DNA of 64,000 nucleotides from Corylus avellana (lineage: Eukaryota > Streptophyta > Magnoliopsida > Fagales > Betulaceae): the NCBI RefSeq assembly GCF_901000735.1, contig NC_081545.1, forward strand, positions 33,721,634 to 33,785,633, in the 5' to 3' direction. A model generated the notes under the pieces. The model was not told the origin of the DNA. It searched no databases and was given only the letters and a program-made list of their open reading frames with translations. Both the position numbers and the translations under genes were made by a program. The first letter of the stretch is position 1, and every line of letters begins with the position of its first letter. Positions 47,944 through 60,800 of the stretch are shown piece by piece.

Positions 47944-50636
47944 CTACATACCTTCAACTTTACATCTTTGCAACAAAGGGGTCTTATCAGTTGATGAGGG
48001 TTCCAAGCTACCAAAGCCACAATCCTCACTCATTTCTTCTTCTTCTTCTTTTGCTATTCCCCATATAGCAGCATAAAACCCAATTGATATTATTACTGCC
48101 CCAACAACACTGCAAAATCAGGAAGAAAAAAAAAAAAAAACCAAGTGAACTACGAAGAGATATACACAAGTTATAGCAAATAGTAGTTGCTTCTTTGAAT
48201 TGATTGAAATGCTCAACTCCCAAGAGAGAGAGAGAGAGAGAACTCTATACCTCCCAAGATATAGAGCATCACCAAGGAATATGACACCCATAGAAGCTGC
48301 AATGGCAATTGACAATGGCTTGAAGATTGATATATACACAGGCCCCTTCAAGTGCAGGGCCCAAGTGTGGACAACAGTGCTGAAAGATGAAGCAAATCCC
48401 TGCTCAGAGAGAATTTGTCCGGTAAGACATTACCAATATAGCCTGGCTTGGCAAGGAAGTCCATTAGTTTCTTACCGAGTATACAATGGCAACTAATGCT
48501 ATATCAGGCTTTAGTCTCCAAGCGCTCAAGTTTGTTTCTGCAATTAGACATAGTGGTGCAGATATAACAGTCCCACACAATACGCACAAGAAGACCACAA
48601 CTATCTCCGATGGATATATTTTCATAACTTGAGTCTGTAAAATGCCATAAAAATCAAAATTAGTGCTTTTGAATTCTTTTGAGTTGTATTTGAAATGAGA
48701 ATTCACCTAGGAAAGTACCTGAACAATGTACCACATTGAAAATAGAAGGTACTCAACAGCAAGTAGAAGGCCACCTATGACCCTATTTGTTTGTGATGAG
48801 CCCAAAGGAAAATGATGTGAAAGGGATGGTGGTTGAGAAGAGGTTGATATGATTTTAGGGCCCTCATACAGAACAATTACCAGTGCACCTGATATTGATA
48901 TTACGGTGCCCATGATTTTAGCCCGAGTATTTGAGCTTCTCAAAGCTAGCTTTTCCATCCTTTTTGAAGCACCCAGATATATAAGGTTAAAAGGAGAGAA
49001 AATAGAAAGTTCTGATGAGTGATGACAGTAACCAATAAGAAATGCATTTAACAAATTGAAGTTGGTGATTAAAGAACTGACTACAAGGACTTACAGTTTG
49101 AAATAATAATTGTGCAATGATCAATGACAAATCCATACTTGGCCATGTTTGACAATCCATAATAATTGTGTAATGATCAATGACAATCCATATAAGCCAT
49201 GCTTTGCACAATCTTCTATGAGAGAGAGGGATGTAATTGTTCTCTGACCATGGAGAGAACTCTAAACTTCATAGGCCTAAATTGAAATACAAAACCTCTC
49301 CCTGTCAATTTCAAACCATAGAAAACTTTCAGCCTCTACCAATTTGGTAGATTACCACTGGAGTTTGCCTGAGGAGGAAATTCTATAAAAGAAGGCCAAA
49401 GTTTTGGAGCTGTTGCAGCGAGAGACAAACAAGTCATTTATTGGGTTTGCAAGTCTGTGTCTAGACTACAAAACTTTTGTAAGTATAGACTGATTGTAAC
49501 AATTAATTCTTTTATAGTGAAAAAAATCCTGGGATTGGCTACCCTAGGAGTGGTTTTCTTTTGAAGAGTTCTTCAAAAGTTCACTTTGTCACTAAAATCC
49601 TTGTGTCGATTCTGTTTTATGCTTGCTTAGATTGTGTTGATTATAAGTATGGTAATTGATTTTTTAAATTGTTAGTTTGGATCAAATTGCTTTTTTCATA
49701 AAGTGTGTATGTAAATCGACAGTGGGGTTGGGGTACAATGTCTTTGTTTTATAGCTTTAAAACAAAGAGATACAAATCTAATCATGGATGGCCCATCACA
49801 TTGCTTAAAGACCATTCAGTGGAATGCATCTTTATAATAACTAATCAAATGATTCCTGGCAACAACATGCAAAAAAAAAACAAAAACAAATAATGAACTC
49901 CTCCTAATGACTTTCATAAGCAGAAGATTTAGTCCTTAATAACCATTGAAATAGCCGGTGGGTTAACAATTCCTCTCCACTAATCACATGGCCAAAGCTA
50001 AGAGACACATTGCATAAAACAAAAGCAACAATATAATAAACAGAAACTCCAGGGAAAATTCAGAGAGAAAGAAGGAAACCTGAAAATGACGGCAAGCACA
50101 AAAGTAAAAGCTGGTGTGAGGTTGCTCATGGCTGAAGCAAGAGTGGCAGAGCTGTATTCTATACCTTTGTACCCACAAATCGTACCTACAGACCTGCCCT
50201 CTCACAGATAATCAGCATAAATTCTCCAACCCACAAAATAAATATACCAGAATAGCTTGTTGGGGTATTATTTTCTTACCCAAGAACTCCGAGGAGAAAA
50301 ATTCTGTACAGGAAAGACTGCTTCAATGGAGGAAGCCCAGTCGTTCTGCAAAAAAAAAAAAAGATTTCAGACCATGTGCTTCTCGTTGGGTTAATGAAGA
50401 ATCTTTTAATTAGGAGAATCGGGTTTAATTAACTAAGAGAGAGACCCTGTAAAGATGAAGGCGAAGGGGAGAAGAACAAGAGTGGAGACGGCATAAGAGT
50501 AAGCATTGAAGGCGTAGTTACTCATCCCCTTCATAGTGGCTGCTTTGAACAAGATGTTTAAGACAACATTTGTGCACTCCACGGTAACCATGGCTGAAAA
50601 TGGCAGAACATCCTTGTAAAAGTAGTTCCGGGACAT
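47944..50636 (-). CDS. WAT1-related transporter 4 (EamA, UMAMIT type)
   Basis: Fourth member, closest to transporter 3. Exons, 5'->3': 50446-50636, 50280-50345, 50080-50193, 48719-48959, 48476-48634, 48251-48399, 47944-48109; 1086 nt, 361 aa. Exon 4 is two codons longer and exon 6 one codon shorter than in transporters 1 and 2, all in frame. Motifs include [36 protein letters not shown] (Ala for the usual Pro after SS) and [18 protein letters not shown]. The tail has a run of Glu ([10 protein letters not shown]). Intron 3 shares short stretches with intron 3 of transporter 3, so these two also arose by tandem duplication, but earlier. The 3' neighbour across 50637-51804 is UVH3 on the same strand. 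Confidence 0.92.
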
Positions 50637-51804
50637 CTCTCTGTGTCTCTCTCTCTCGCTCGCTCTCCTTCTCTCCCTCCCTCAATGATTTATATTATAC
50701 CTTTGCAGCTCCCTCCATTAAGTCATTAACGTGAAGTTAAGGAAATTAAAAAAAAAAAAGTCGCTGAAGTGACGTCATTGTTTTACTTTTGATGACAAAA
50801 AATGGAAGTGGGCAACTAAAATTGACTGGTAACTACCAAAAACCGGTTGGTCAGAATCATTTTGTTGAATTTTTGAAGTATGACCATCAACCCCGAATAA
50901 AATTTTACATGGAATTTGATTGCTTCACCAACAAATTTTCTTTTAAATTGGGTTCGAAGGACGACCCCATTTATTAAAATGAATGCACGTGAAATAGTAA
51001 TTATAAATATTCAACTTTCATTTCATTTCATACGACTTGGCTAATATAATAGTGATCATCAATCCTTAGATTTTTCATTTTTTTAATAAAAATTGATCCA
51101 ATGATTTATAAATACTATTACATCATCCCAATTGTATAAGAGTGAGATAAAAATTGAGTATGTAGCATTACTCAATGTGAAAAACATACATGCTCTGTTA
51201 ATCATATTAAAAATACACATATAAGGAGGTGTCGGTTCATTTTTATTTTAATTCTTTTTTAAGCTAAACAATCCAACCCAATTTAGAAAAAACTTCTTTT
51301 AACATTTCTGGGACTTAGGACTGTGGAGCTATGAGCCAAAATTTTTAGTACAGGTTGTATAAGAAACTGACAAAAATTTAGAGATTGCTGGCAAGAATTG
51401 CAGATATGCAAATCAAATTGATAGAGATGTGTTGATTATTTGCTCCTCGACTTGATTTGTGTTTTACAATTGCAAGTCCATTGACAAGCCAAAAATTGGG
51501 TCACATCAAATGACGCCAGCTACTGTATTACACAAATGATGATCAGATCCACACCAAAAACCATTCAACATTCTCGTATTATTACATTTTTAACTTCATC
51601 TGTTTCTTCCAAAGTAATAATGCTACACTAGTACAAAACTAAGCTTAAATTTGGCCCTCACTTTAACTGCATTTCTGATAAGTTCTTAAATGAAAATGCT
51701 AAAAAGACAAAAGGAGAGAGGGAGAGGGAGATGGCAACTTATGATATATATATACACCAAAAAAGAATGAACAAAAATGATATGACATCCAGAATAGACA
51801 GGTT
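50637..51804. other. Intergenic between UVH3 3' end and transporter 4
   Basis: Contains the transporter 4 promoter region, with CT runs just upstream of its ATG (50640-50680), and the UVH3 3' flank. No gene is recognised. Confidence 0.45.
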
Positions 51805-54800
51805 TCAGCTCTTCCTCCGCTTTCTTCTCAGAAAAGGCATAGCGCTCAGACCTCCTACAGATGTCTTTCCAGTATCATCTCTAGTATTCTCCTGCAAGGA
51901 CCCCCACCCCTTTGAATTACCATCATTACTTAAGGCATTTAGATGGTCCACATTCGAAGCGGTATCATCTGCGTCCATCTTCCCTCTATCTTGAAGTCCA
52001 TTCAAGGCACCTTTGGGGACCAAGTTAGAATGAACTGAACCATTATCAATATCATCAGCTTCATCCACGAAACCAGGGCGATGGGATAGGTCAGCATTTC
52101 CTGAGGCAGTAGCTGAAGCCAGGCCATGAGCTCCATCTGTGTCATTTTCTGGCTCACCTTCATCCAAGCAAAACCCACCTCCCATGTTGAGGTAATCCTT
52201 AGAAAACTCGGCCTCAAAAGATGGATCGCCACACTGGGTCGCATCTGGTTGACTGATTTCACATTTGTCAGTGCATAAGCCATCTCCCATTTCAAGAGAG
52301 TCTCCATGCAAGCACTCCTCAAACGCAGGTTGTCCTGCATTATGACCAGCAGCTGCATCTCCGCATACAACCCGGGCCGAAGATATATCTTGCTCTACTG
52401 CCTCTTCATCCGAGCATTCTTTATTGCTTTGGTCTGATGATTTGTCCACATCGTCAGCTTCAAAGTGATTCACAGTGTAATTTACAGGCTTCCGAACTCG
52501 CATTGACTGAAAGATAGAAGTAGGACAATAAACAGAGATGAATCATTGAAGTTGGGTAAGGGCGAGAAAGAAAAGACAAACAAATTATTCTCTTCAATCG
52601 CACTAACATGTCAGATATCAATCTAAATTGAATGGTAAAGCACAGCGTGGAATCGAAAAAAAGGCTTGGTGCCACATAATTCCACGATGATGATACTTCC
52701 TTGTATTATTAAAAGAGCACAGAAAAGATTGTAGCTTACCCTTCGCACTTCGTCTGGCCCTTCTAACTTCTCCACAAGAACTTCTCGCTCGTCATCATCA
52801 CTGTCACCACTACTGCTTTCACATGGCTCAGAACCAGAACTTCTTTTTCCCCTTCCTCTTCCTATTCCCTTGCCTCTCCCTCTTCCTCTGCTTCTTCCAT
52901 TCCCACGTGATGCTCTGCTGTGACTTCGCCTGCCTTGTGCCTCCATAGGTGATTCTGTACTCATCTCTGTAGATGGAACAGGCTCTCCAGTATTCCTCCT
53001 TTTCCTTGAATGCTTAAGTGTTGATTTGTCCACATAGTTACTTTGGTTCTGAACATCACTCTGATCTAGTTTCTTTGACGGTTTCTCTGACTTGTTATCA
53101 ACTGGGCTTACTCTTCTTTTCTTTCTACTTTTGGAAACCTCTTGCAAGGGATCATCCATCAACTCCGAGGTTTGGTTTCCAGTGATTCCTTTAACGGCTT
53201 TATTAATTCTCTTACTACGAATTTTCGCAAATCGTTCATTGAAAGTGTAAAACGCTTCCAACCGCAATTGAGTCTTCATCAAAAAACAGATGTTATCAGA
53301 ATTATTTTTCAAGATGAGAAAAAGGATTGAAATCATAACCCAGGATGTTTGATAGCCAACTAAATAAAGGTTGCTCAGGTTATATGCACCAAATAATTTT
53401 GATTTAAAATTAGGTCATGGTAGAGATGAGACTGCCTGTGTGTGTGTGCACGCATGTGAAAGGGTAAGAGAAGAGAGGAAGTGCATAAGCGCCTGACCTC
53501 GTGTTTGTTGTACTCCTTCAGAACAGGTACTAGCAACTCATCCGCCTTCTGGGTAGCCCACCCAAACCTTTCCCAACACAATCTGTATAAAAAATAAAAA
53601 TAAAAAATCAGAAATCATCATGTACTTCAAAACTCAATTTGTCAAAAGTGAAAGCACGTGATAATGTCAGAAATTTGGGTGCATTGTTGGCAGTGGAGGC
53701 TTGTGTTCTGCCCTTGGCAGGAATAAATCATTTGCAGTGGACTATATGATCTAGCCATGATATAATGGGGTGCATCTAGAAACCATATACTAGGAATAGT
53801 GGGCATGGGCTATCACAAAGTTTTTTATAAAGAAATCACACCTGAACCCATACTCTACAAACTGAACATACTCCAAGAGGAAACCAGTCCAACACCAGAA
53901 AGATAACTCAAGGTTTCACCAGGAATGTCAAAGCCTGTCTACAAATTTTGATCACTTCCATGGACTATATATGATTTCCCCTTCAGACTAGTATATTAGC
54001 AGAAAACTTTAACAGCAAGACAGACATCTTCAATTTATGAGAACAGATTGTAAACGGTGACCCTAGCTGGAAACCTCTAAAATCATGGTCAAGTGCTCAT
54101 ATTTTTTCTGAGCTTAAAAGTGAGAATGATCATCATCTCACGACAAGCTTGAATTCAAACCTAGAAGTTAAATTTCAAGAAACAACTCACTTGCGAAGAA
54201 CAAAATGATCTGGCTTTCCCCATGTAAATGGCTCAGTTGACTTGTCAACTTGGGGAGAAAAGTAAGCAGAGATAACCACTTCACTTGGAAAAGAAGAAGG
54301 AATATGCCAGTTCTTGCTCACATTTCTCTGTTAAAGGGAGAAAATAAATAATAACATTCAAAATGACAGAGCAACCCAAAGTGATTCTTCCATATATAAT
54401 AATAAGAAGATGGTAGAGGACATGACAATTACATGCTTATCCATAAAAATCTGCTTTATGTCCTGCATGTAAGTTGCAGACTGCTGCTGCTCTTGAGCTT
54501 GGGACATGTTTAGGTCAGATGCAGAGACTTCTTCTGTGTTACTTTTTGAGCAATTCAAACCTTTGTCACCAACTTTTGGTCCCCTTTTTTTCGCACTCGA
54601 TCCTGTTTCTGCATCAAACTTTTTAAGGATGGTGGGATCTGGTGACTCAATCCACTCCCGGAATTTAGAGAGGCCATCTTCCTCAGGAAATGCATTTACA
54701 ACCTCAATAGCGTTGACAATGCCAATCCCACTACATTAAAATACAACCATTAATGTCTTAAGCTAGCAACCAAATTCAGCAACCTTATAAATGCAAATAA

Positions 54801-57800
54801 GTAATTTAATTTCTACTATCATAAATGACAAGAAACAATAGCATGAGATCACAATAATGAGTAAAATCACAAAACAAATTATATGCAGCATAGAAAAATC
54901 AGATGTATCTGTGGCAAGACCTGACTTTAGAGGTGCAATCACTAGTAAAAGTTCCTAATAGCTGAGGTAATCAGGCCAGCAGCTCTTACTTACCTAACAC
55001 CTTCAGTATAATCACTTCCAAGAAGCAATGTCATCCGAACTAATTTTTCTCTTGTCAGGCCAAGCTCCTTCTCAATGTCCTGATAACAAAATGCATGAGC
55101 AATAGATACAAGCAAATTTCACTGCATAATTTAATTATTCTAAAAAAAAGAAGAAAAAAAGAAGGGGGAAATGGAAAATACAAGGACCCTGAGTAACTGA
55201 ATGGACTATTGAGAAGGGAAAGTGGGAACAGGAAATAAAGAACCCCAAGTTAATATCAAAGGTGCTGTACACTCCAGTTGAAGAAAAAGAACTCAAAAGA
55301 TACTTGATATATGCTTCTCACAAAGGCAAATGAAAAAAAAAAAAAAAAAAATCAAAACAATTAAATAAAAAGAAGTACCATAAGAGCAGAAATGATTTTC
55401 TCAACCCAAAAAAAAAAAAAAAACAGATAAGGAGATGGTAATTATTTAGGTTTTCTTTAACTCTTGCCTGAGAAAGCTTCACAAAGAAAACTGGAGAAAG
55501 GACAAAAAAGAAGAAGATAAGATTACAAATTTAAAAAGTTAAAAAAACATTTATAACTTTTCAATATGAATAGATATATTTGGGACAATAAATATAACAG
55601 GAAGAACAGACATGCAGCTCGACCAAATTCAGACCTTCATGAGGTATGTCTCAACATATTTTCGGTCATCAAATATATTCTTGTAAACACTTCTAGCCCC
55701 AAACAAAAACACATCAGAGTCATCAGTCACAACACCATCAACAAGGTTTGCAAGTTCCATATAAGCGCATTGAGCTTCTGCTTCCATTGGTGCAATAATA
55801 TAAGGCAATCCAAACATTTGAAGTAGTTCCTGTAGATTCATCAAAATTATAACAGATTTATCTTTCTGCAGGAAAGACCGTAACTTACTGAAAAAGAGAT
55901 CATACAGAAAGAGAAAACAAAATACTCAAAATCAACCACCTAACAAAGTATGCATTTGACAAGTAACACATACAATATTCACAGGTGATGGAAAGAAAAT
56001 GTCATTATTTATAGCTTTCAAATTCATTTCAAGAAGTCAAAAATCTAATAGATGCATCAAGTGCAACAAAATCCACCTTCTTCAATTCAACCACATCAAA
56101 GAATCGATACACATTATAGAGTAGTCATAATAGGCATCCTTATATGGAAAGTGAACTTACACTTCAAAATATCAAAAATGAATTCAAAGCCTTTTATGAG
56201 CTGTATGCTGTCAATGACGTTTTTTTACTACTGGAATTGGGCCTCCCATTATTGTTTAGTTATTAAGAGATCAGTGAATAGCAGATGTTGACAGAGTGAT
56301 AATGTGGGTAAAAGCACAAAACATGAAAGGCACTGCAAAAGATAGCAAATCAAGGCAGTCCAACCAATCAGTTAATCATAACCACAAATACTATTCAAGC
56401 CTCAAGCATTACAAAATCTGAGCCACGCACCTGGCATTCTGCAAACATCTCGCTGCTGACAGATTCTGCATTACGCTCATGCTTTCTCTGTTCATCTCCT
56501 AGATTCAAATATTCTTGATCGAGAATTAGCATTTCCTCATCTAAATTACCCTCTGTGACTTCGACATGCAGATTTTCATTTCCCTCAAAGGGAGAATTGT
56601 CCTTGTTGTGCTCCCTTTCCTCAATACTATTGTCAATTATTTCTTCAGCAGCCAACTTCGGCTGAAAATCAAGGTCATCTGTCAAGTCTTTTGTGGATAA
56701 CTTCATTACAGGAAAGTTGGGGTTAATCATGTCAGGAAAAAGATGCACGGGTGCAGCTTTAGTAACATTGGTCTTATCAGCAATCTGAATGTCATTGGTA
56801 TTGGCACCAGATATGGTATCAGAAACACGAGAACTACCCTCTGATCCATGGTTAGGAGAGCTAGATAAGCCAGAACCCGCTCTAAAGGTATCCAATAGAT
56901 GTTCTGTAATCACCTGGACCTCCTTATTTTCCAAAGGAGTTACAGATTCTGCACATGGCATCTCTCTGTCCAAACTCCCACTTTCACTTGCATCTTGCAT
57001 TGATTGTCCAGAACAAGACCCTGGGTATTTTTCATGTGGCTTAGTTATCAACACCCGCATATTATCAGAATTACATGCTACAGATGACATCAACTGCCTC
57101 CCAGGCGAATCACTGGTTTGTAACACAGTTACTCCAGCCACACTATCTGGTCTTTCAACTCCATCCACAATTTCACAAAACGACTCATTTTCTGGAGTAC
57201 CATTCTTCCCTGGCAAAAGTTCCCCACCTATAGTATTTTTCTGATCAAAGATTCCAATATCTTTATGAACCTTTTCTCCATAATTCTTATCATCTTGAGC
57301 TAGTTCAAGATTAGATTCCTTATTCCCTACATGCTCGAGACTTCTCCGAATTGCTTCCTGCAAATCAGTCTCTTCTTCCATATGACCTTTAGAAACTGTT
57401 CTCCCTGATTCTGCTTGGCACGAGGAGGTGCTTTTATGGAAGTCACAAACTCCTTCCTCCCATTCCACATCACTCGTGTTACCTTCCTCAAGAGAGGGCT
57501 TAGTTTCAGCTCCTCCATCACTAGAGAGACTATTGCCTTTCTCTTTGATGATTCCTTCCTGCTTCCTTGATAAGGCATTTTCAGCAGAAGAGATTTTTAT
57601 TGGATTCCCTGCTACTAAATGAGCAAATAGATCGTCATCACCATCAAAACACTTGTTCTTCTCGTCATCTTCAAAGGATATCTCCATGGAAGTGTCATTT
57701 TTTAACATGGCCTCCTCATTTCTCTCATTCAAGTTAACAGATTCACTATTATCATCGTGTGAAGCTTCTACAGACTGGTCTTTACTGGGAAATCTTGTCG

Positions 57801-60800
57801 GGACACTAATTTCATTTCTGTCAAGCATGGTTTGAGTATTTGCAATGTTCTTCGCACTTGTGCTCTCCTGCTCAATCTCTTTCATCAAATCCAAATTTCT
57901 TTGTATATCACGTGTCATACGGATCCCCATAGCTCTCACTCTGCTGACTCGAACACGCCCCCTCTCATCCATATATGTCTCAATATTGTCATCAAAAACC
58001 CTTCTAGATTCATCCAGGTCTGAACCAGTCATGGTATTGGACTTACTGGTAGATGCAACACCATTGATAGATTCTTGAGAAGGATGCTCTCCGTGTGTCT
58101 CTTGTGACTTATCTCCATTTCTCTGTGCTTTGGCAGATGTAAGTGCTCTGACATATTTTGAGAATGTTGTAGATGAACAAAAGTAATTAATCTATGAATG
58201 AAAAAGAAACCTTCCCCCCCCCTCCTGCCTGGGGGAACCTTTTGAAAAAAAAATAAAAAAGCAGCCTTACTAAAAAGCAAACGGTAAATACGCATTCAAT
58301 TGTAAGTAGACATGGGCTGTTTAGCATGCATAATTAACATACTAAACATTTAAAATACAATCACTCACTGTTTATCACCAGTAAATGATGATGAGAAGAT
58401 AAATTCTCTGTTCGCTTCGGAGGCTATCCGAGAAGTCTGTACACCTCCTACCCCCCTCCCTGCAGCAGATTTCTGCACTTCATTTATCTCTCGACGGAAA
58501 GCAACAGTTTTAAGATAAGCTTGTATTTGCAGCTCAGAGAACTTTGCAGGATCCTAAATGTGCATGAAAAGAACTAGTAAAAACATGGAATCCATAGGGT
58601 TCAAACAAAAGTGCAAAATTGAAACTAAGGAACCTCATCAATAGGGATATGCCAGCAATAATGATAGATCCCTTGAGATTATAGGGAGAGAATGCCAAAC
58701 AAATACCCAAATCCTGGAAAACATTCCATATAGAAATTCTATAGCATAAATTGCCAATATATATCATACGTTTTCCATAACTAATAACCTACTAATGAAG
58801 TGAGCAGTGTACAGTCACATGTGATATCAATCTGTACTCAAAAACCCTGGAACCCTACATGTAAACCTACTACCCACTTACTTTGATTCCAGAATTCTGA
58901 AAAAAGCCTATTATCACCATCATGCATGTTATGTAAATGAAGAGTTCTGATCATGAAAACACCGATTATTACATGGCTAATTAGATTTAAGTATACATGG
59001 GATGCTTTTTGAATTTACAACTCTTTCCCAAATTGATCAATCATATAGCATTCTAAATCTGTTCTTTTTTTCTTTTTTTTTCTTTTAATAGTAAAAGCAG
59101 AACACTGAGCACTATCAACATTTTCACCACCTGGAATCTCATTTCCTGTCTAAAGGAGCAAACAGCTAAACCAAGAAACATAGCACAAAAAGTCATTTGG
59201 TGTATTCCAGTAGGAGCATTACTTCATTCCACATACAGTTTTAGCCTTAACTTTTTATACAGATGTCACCACTACAGTACTTAAGTATTAGTTCATCCCA
59301 GCAATTCCATGCCATCATCATTTCTCACCTGAATAACATTCTCTCAGTTTTTAGCAGCAGACAACATCTTTTAGTTAGTGATACGCAAGCCATATTTGCA
59401 ACCTGGCATTTACTTCACATTAACATCAATCAGAAATACATATGAAGGCATTCCAGAACCAACCTTCTTGACTTTCTGATACTTTTGTCTGTTTTCCGCA
59501 ATTAATCTTTCTCTCGTCTACGAAGGACATCAATAACAAACATCAGAATAAAAAGGATGTTAAATAGGAATAGCCCAAAATGCCAAGCTGAGAAAAATCA
59601 ATAAACAATATATGCGGGCACTTACATGAACAAGAAGATCAAGTTGCATTGATGGGGGCAAAGCAGCCAATACATTTGGATCAAAGTCACCATTCATAGC
59701 AGGCTGCAAAATTAATTAGATGCAATAACCAACATATATTTAACACTGACCAATAAGTTTTACAAGAGAGAATGAACATTGAGGTCTAAACCTCACAACC
59801 CCAAAGAGAGCCTTTATTTCCCAAAGTGGGTGTTGAGAGAGCTACCCAATATAATACAAACAAACCATATTAACACTTGGCCATGTTCGTGTAACAGGTA
59901 TGCTAATACCGTGATTGTATCTTATTAATATACAGTCCCCTCCCAATGTTTGGTTTGTGCAAAACTCATGCCCGCACCTATTGACTAGTGTATCCAATAC
60001 CTCCAAAGTTGGGGGTCAAAGCCAATACCCACCAAGGGGGTGTGATAATCTCATTCCCATTCCTCCCCATTCACGAAGGAGAAAAAGAAACTAAAATCAA
60101 ACCATCAGCACCACAATCATCACAACAGTCACAAAGCCCCTCACTGCATCCATCATTATCTCTCATCACTTTTCTCTGTAGCTAATGATTACTTTCTTCC
60201 TCACTATCGGAATCCCATATCTGCCTTGAGACAGCCAACCCTGACAACACCCATTGTTAGGCATCAGTAGCTACTTGGGCATTGTCAACTGCCTTCAAGG
60301 CCATTGCAGGCCATCATCATCACCACCAACTTCAGTTTCTCTCTCCCTTTTATTATGATTTTCACAAAATTAACAGCAATTAAAGTATAGAACTTCACTT
60401 AATTCATCCGGTATAGCAGGCTATCTCCCATGCAATGGTAAAATAGTCTCATAAGCATGAGTTTGAGTATTGAGAGTAGTCACTTCATGATAAAAATGCC
60501 GAAGGCTAGCAACTAAGTCCTCCTAAAACCCTACTTACGTGGTGAACTAGCACTGATGACAATACAAAATTCATCTAACAGCCATTTTTCAAGCTAAAAA
60601 TCAGGAAAATACTAATATTTTTGTTCACTGCCATTGCCATAAGAGATTACAGTGACAGTGGTATTTATTGTGAATTCCATTCCCATTCCTTGGTTCAACC
60701 AAAGATGCATATGGAAATCCCATGGATCTTCCCATTTTGGATACTCACTTTCCAACCGTAGTATCTAGAGTGAAATGAGAATAGAGGGAACATGGAACCC

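Noticed and set aside
52002..52370. Alternative frame over the last UVH3 exon
   Set aside because: The 702-nt exon in the other frame continues UVH3 with correct phase and ends in a basic tail.
56789..57244. Plus-strand frame of 151 codons inside UVH3 exon 11
   Set aside because: It opposes a long exon that fits UVH3 in frame and phase on the minus strand.
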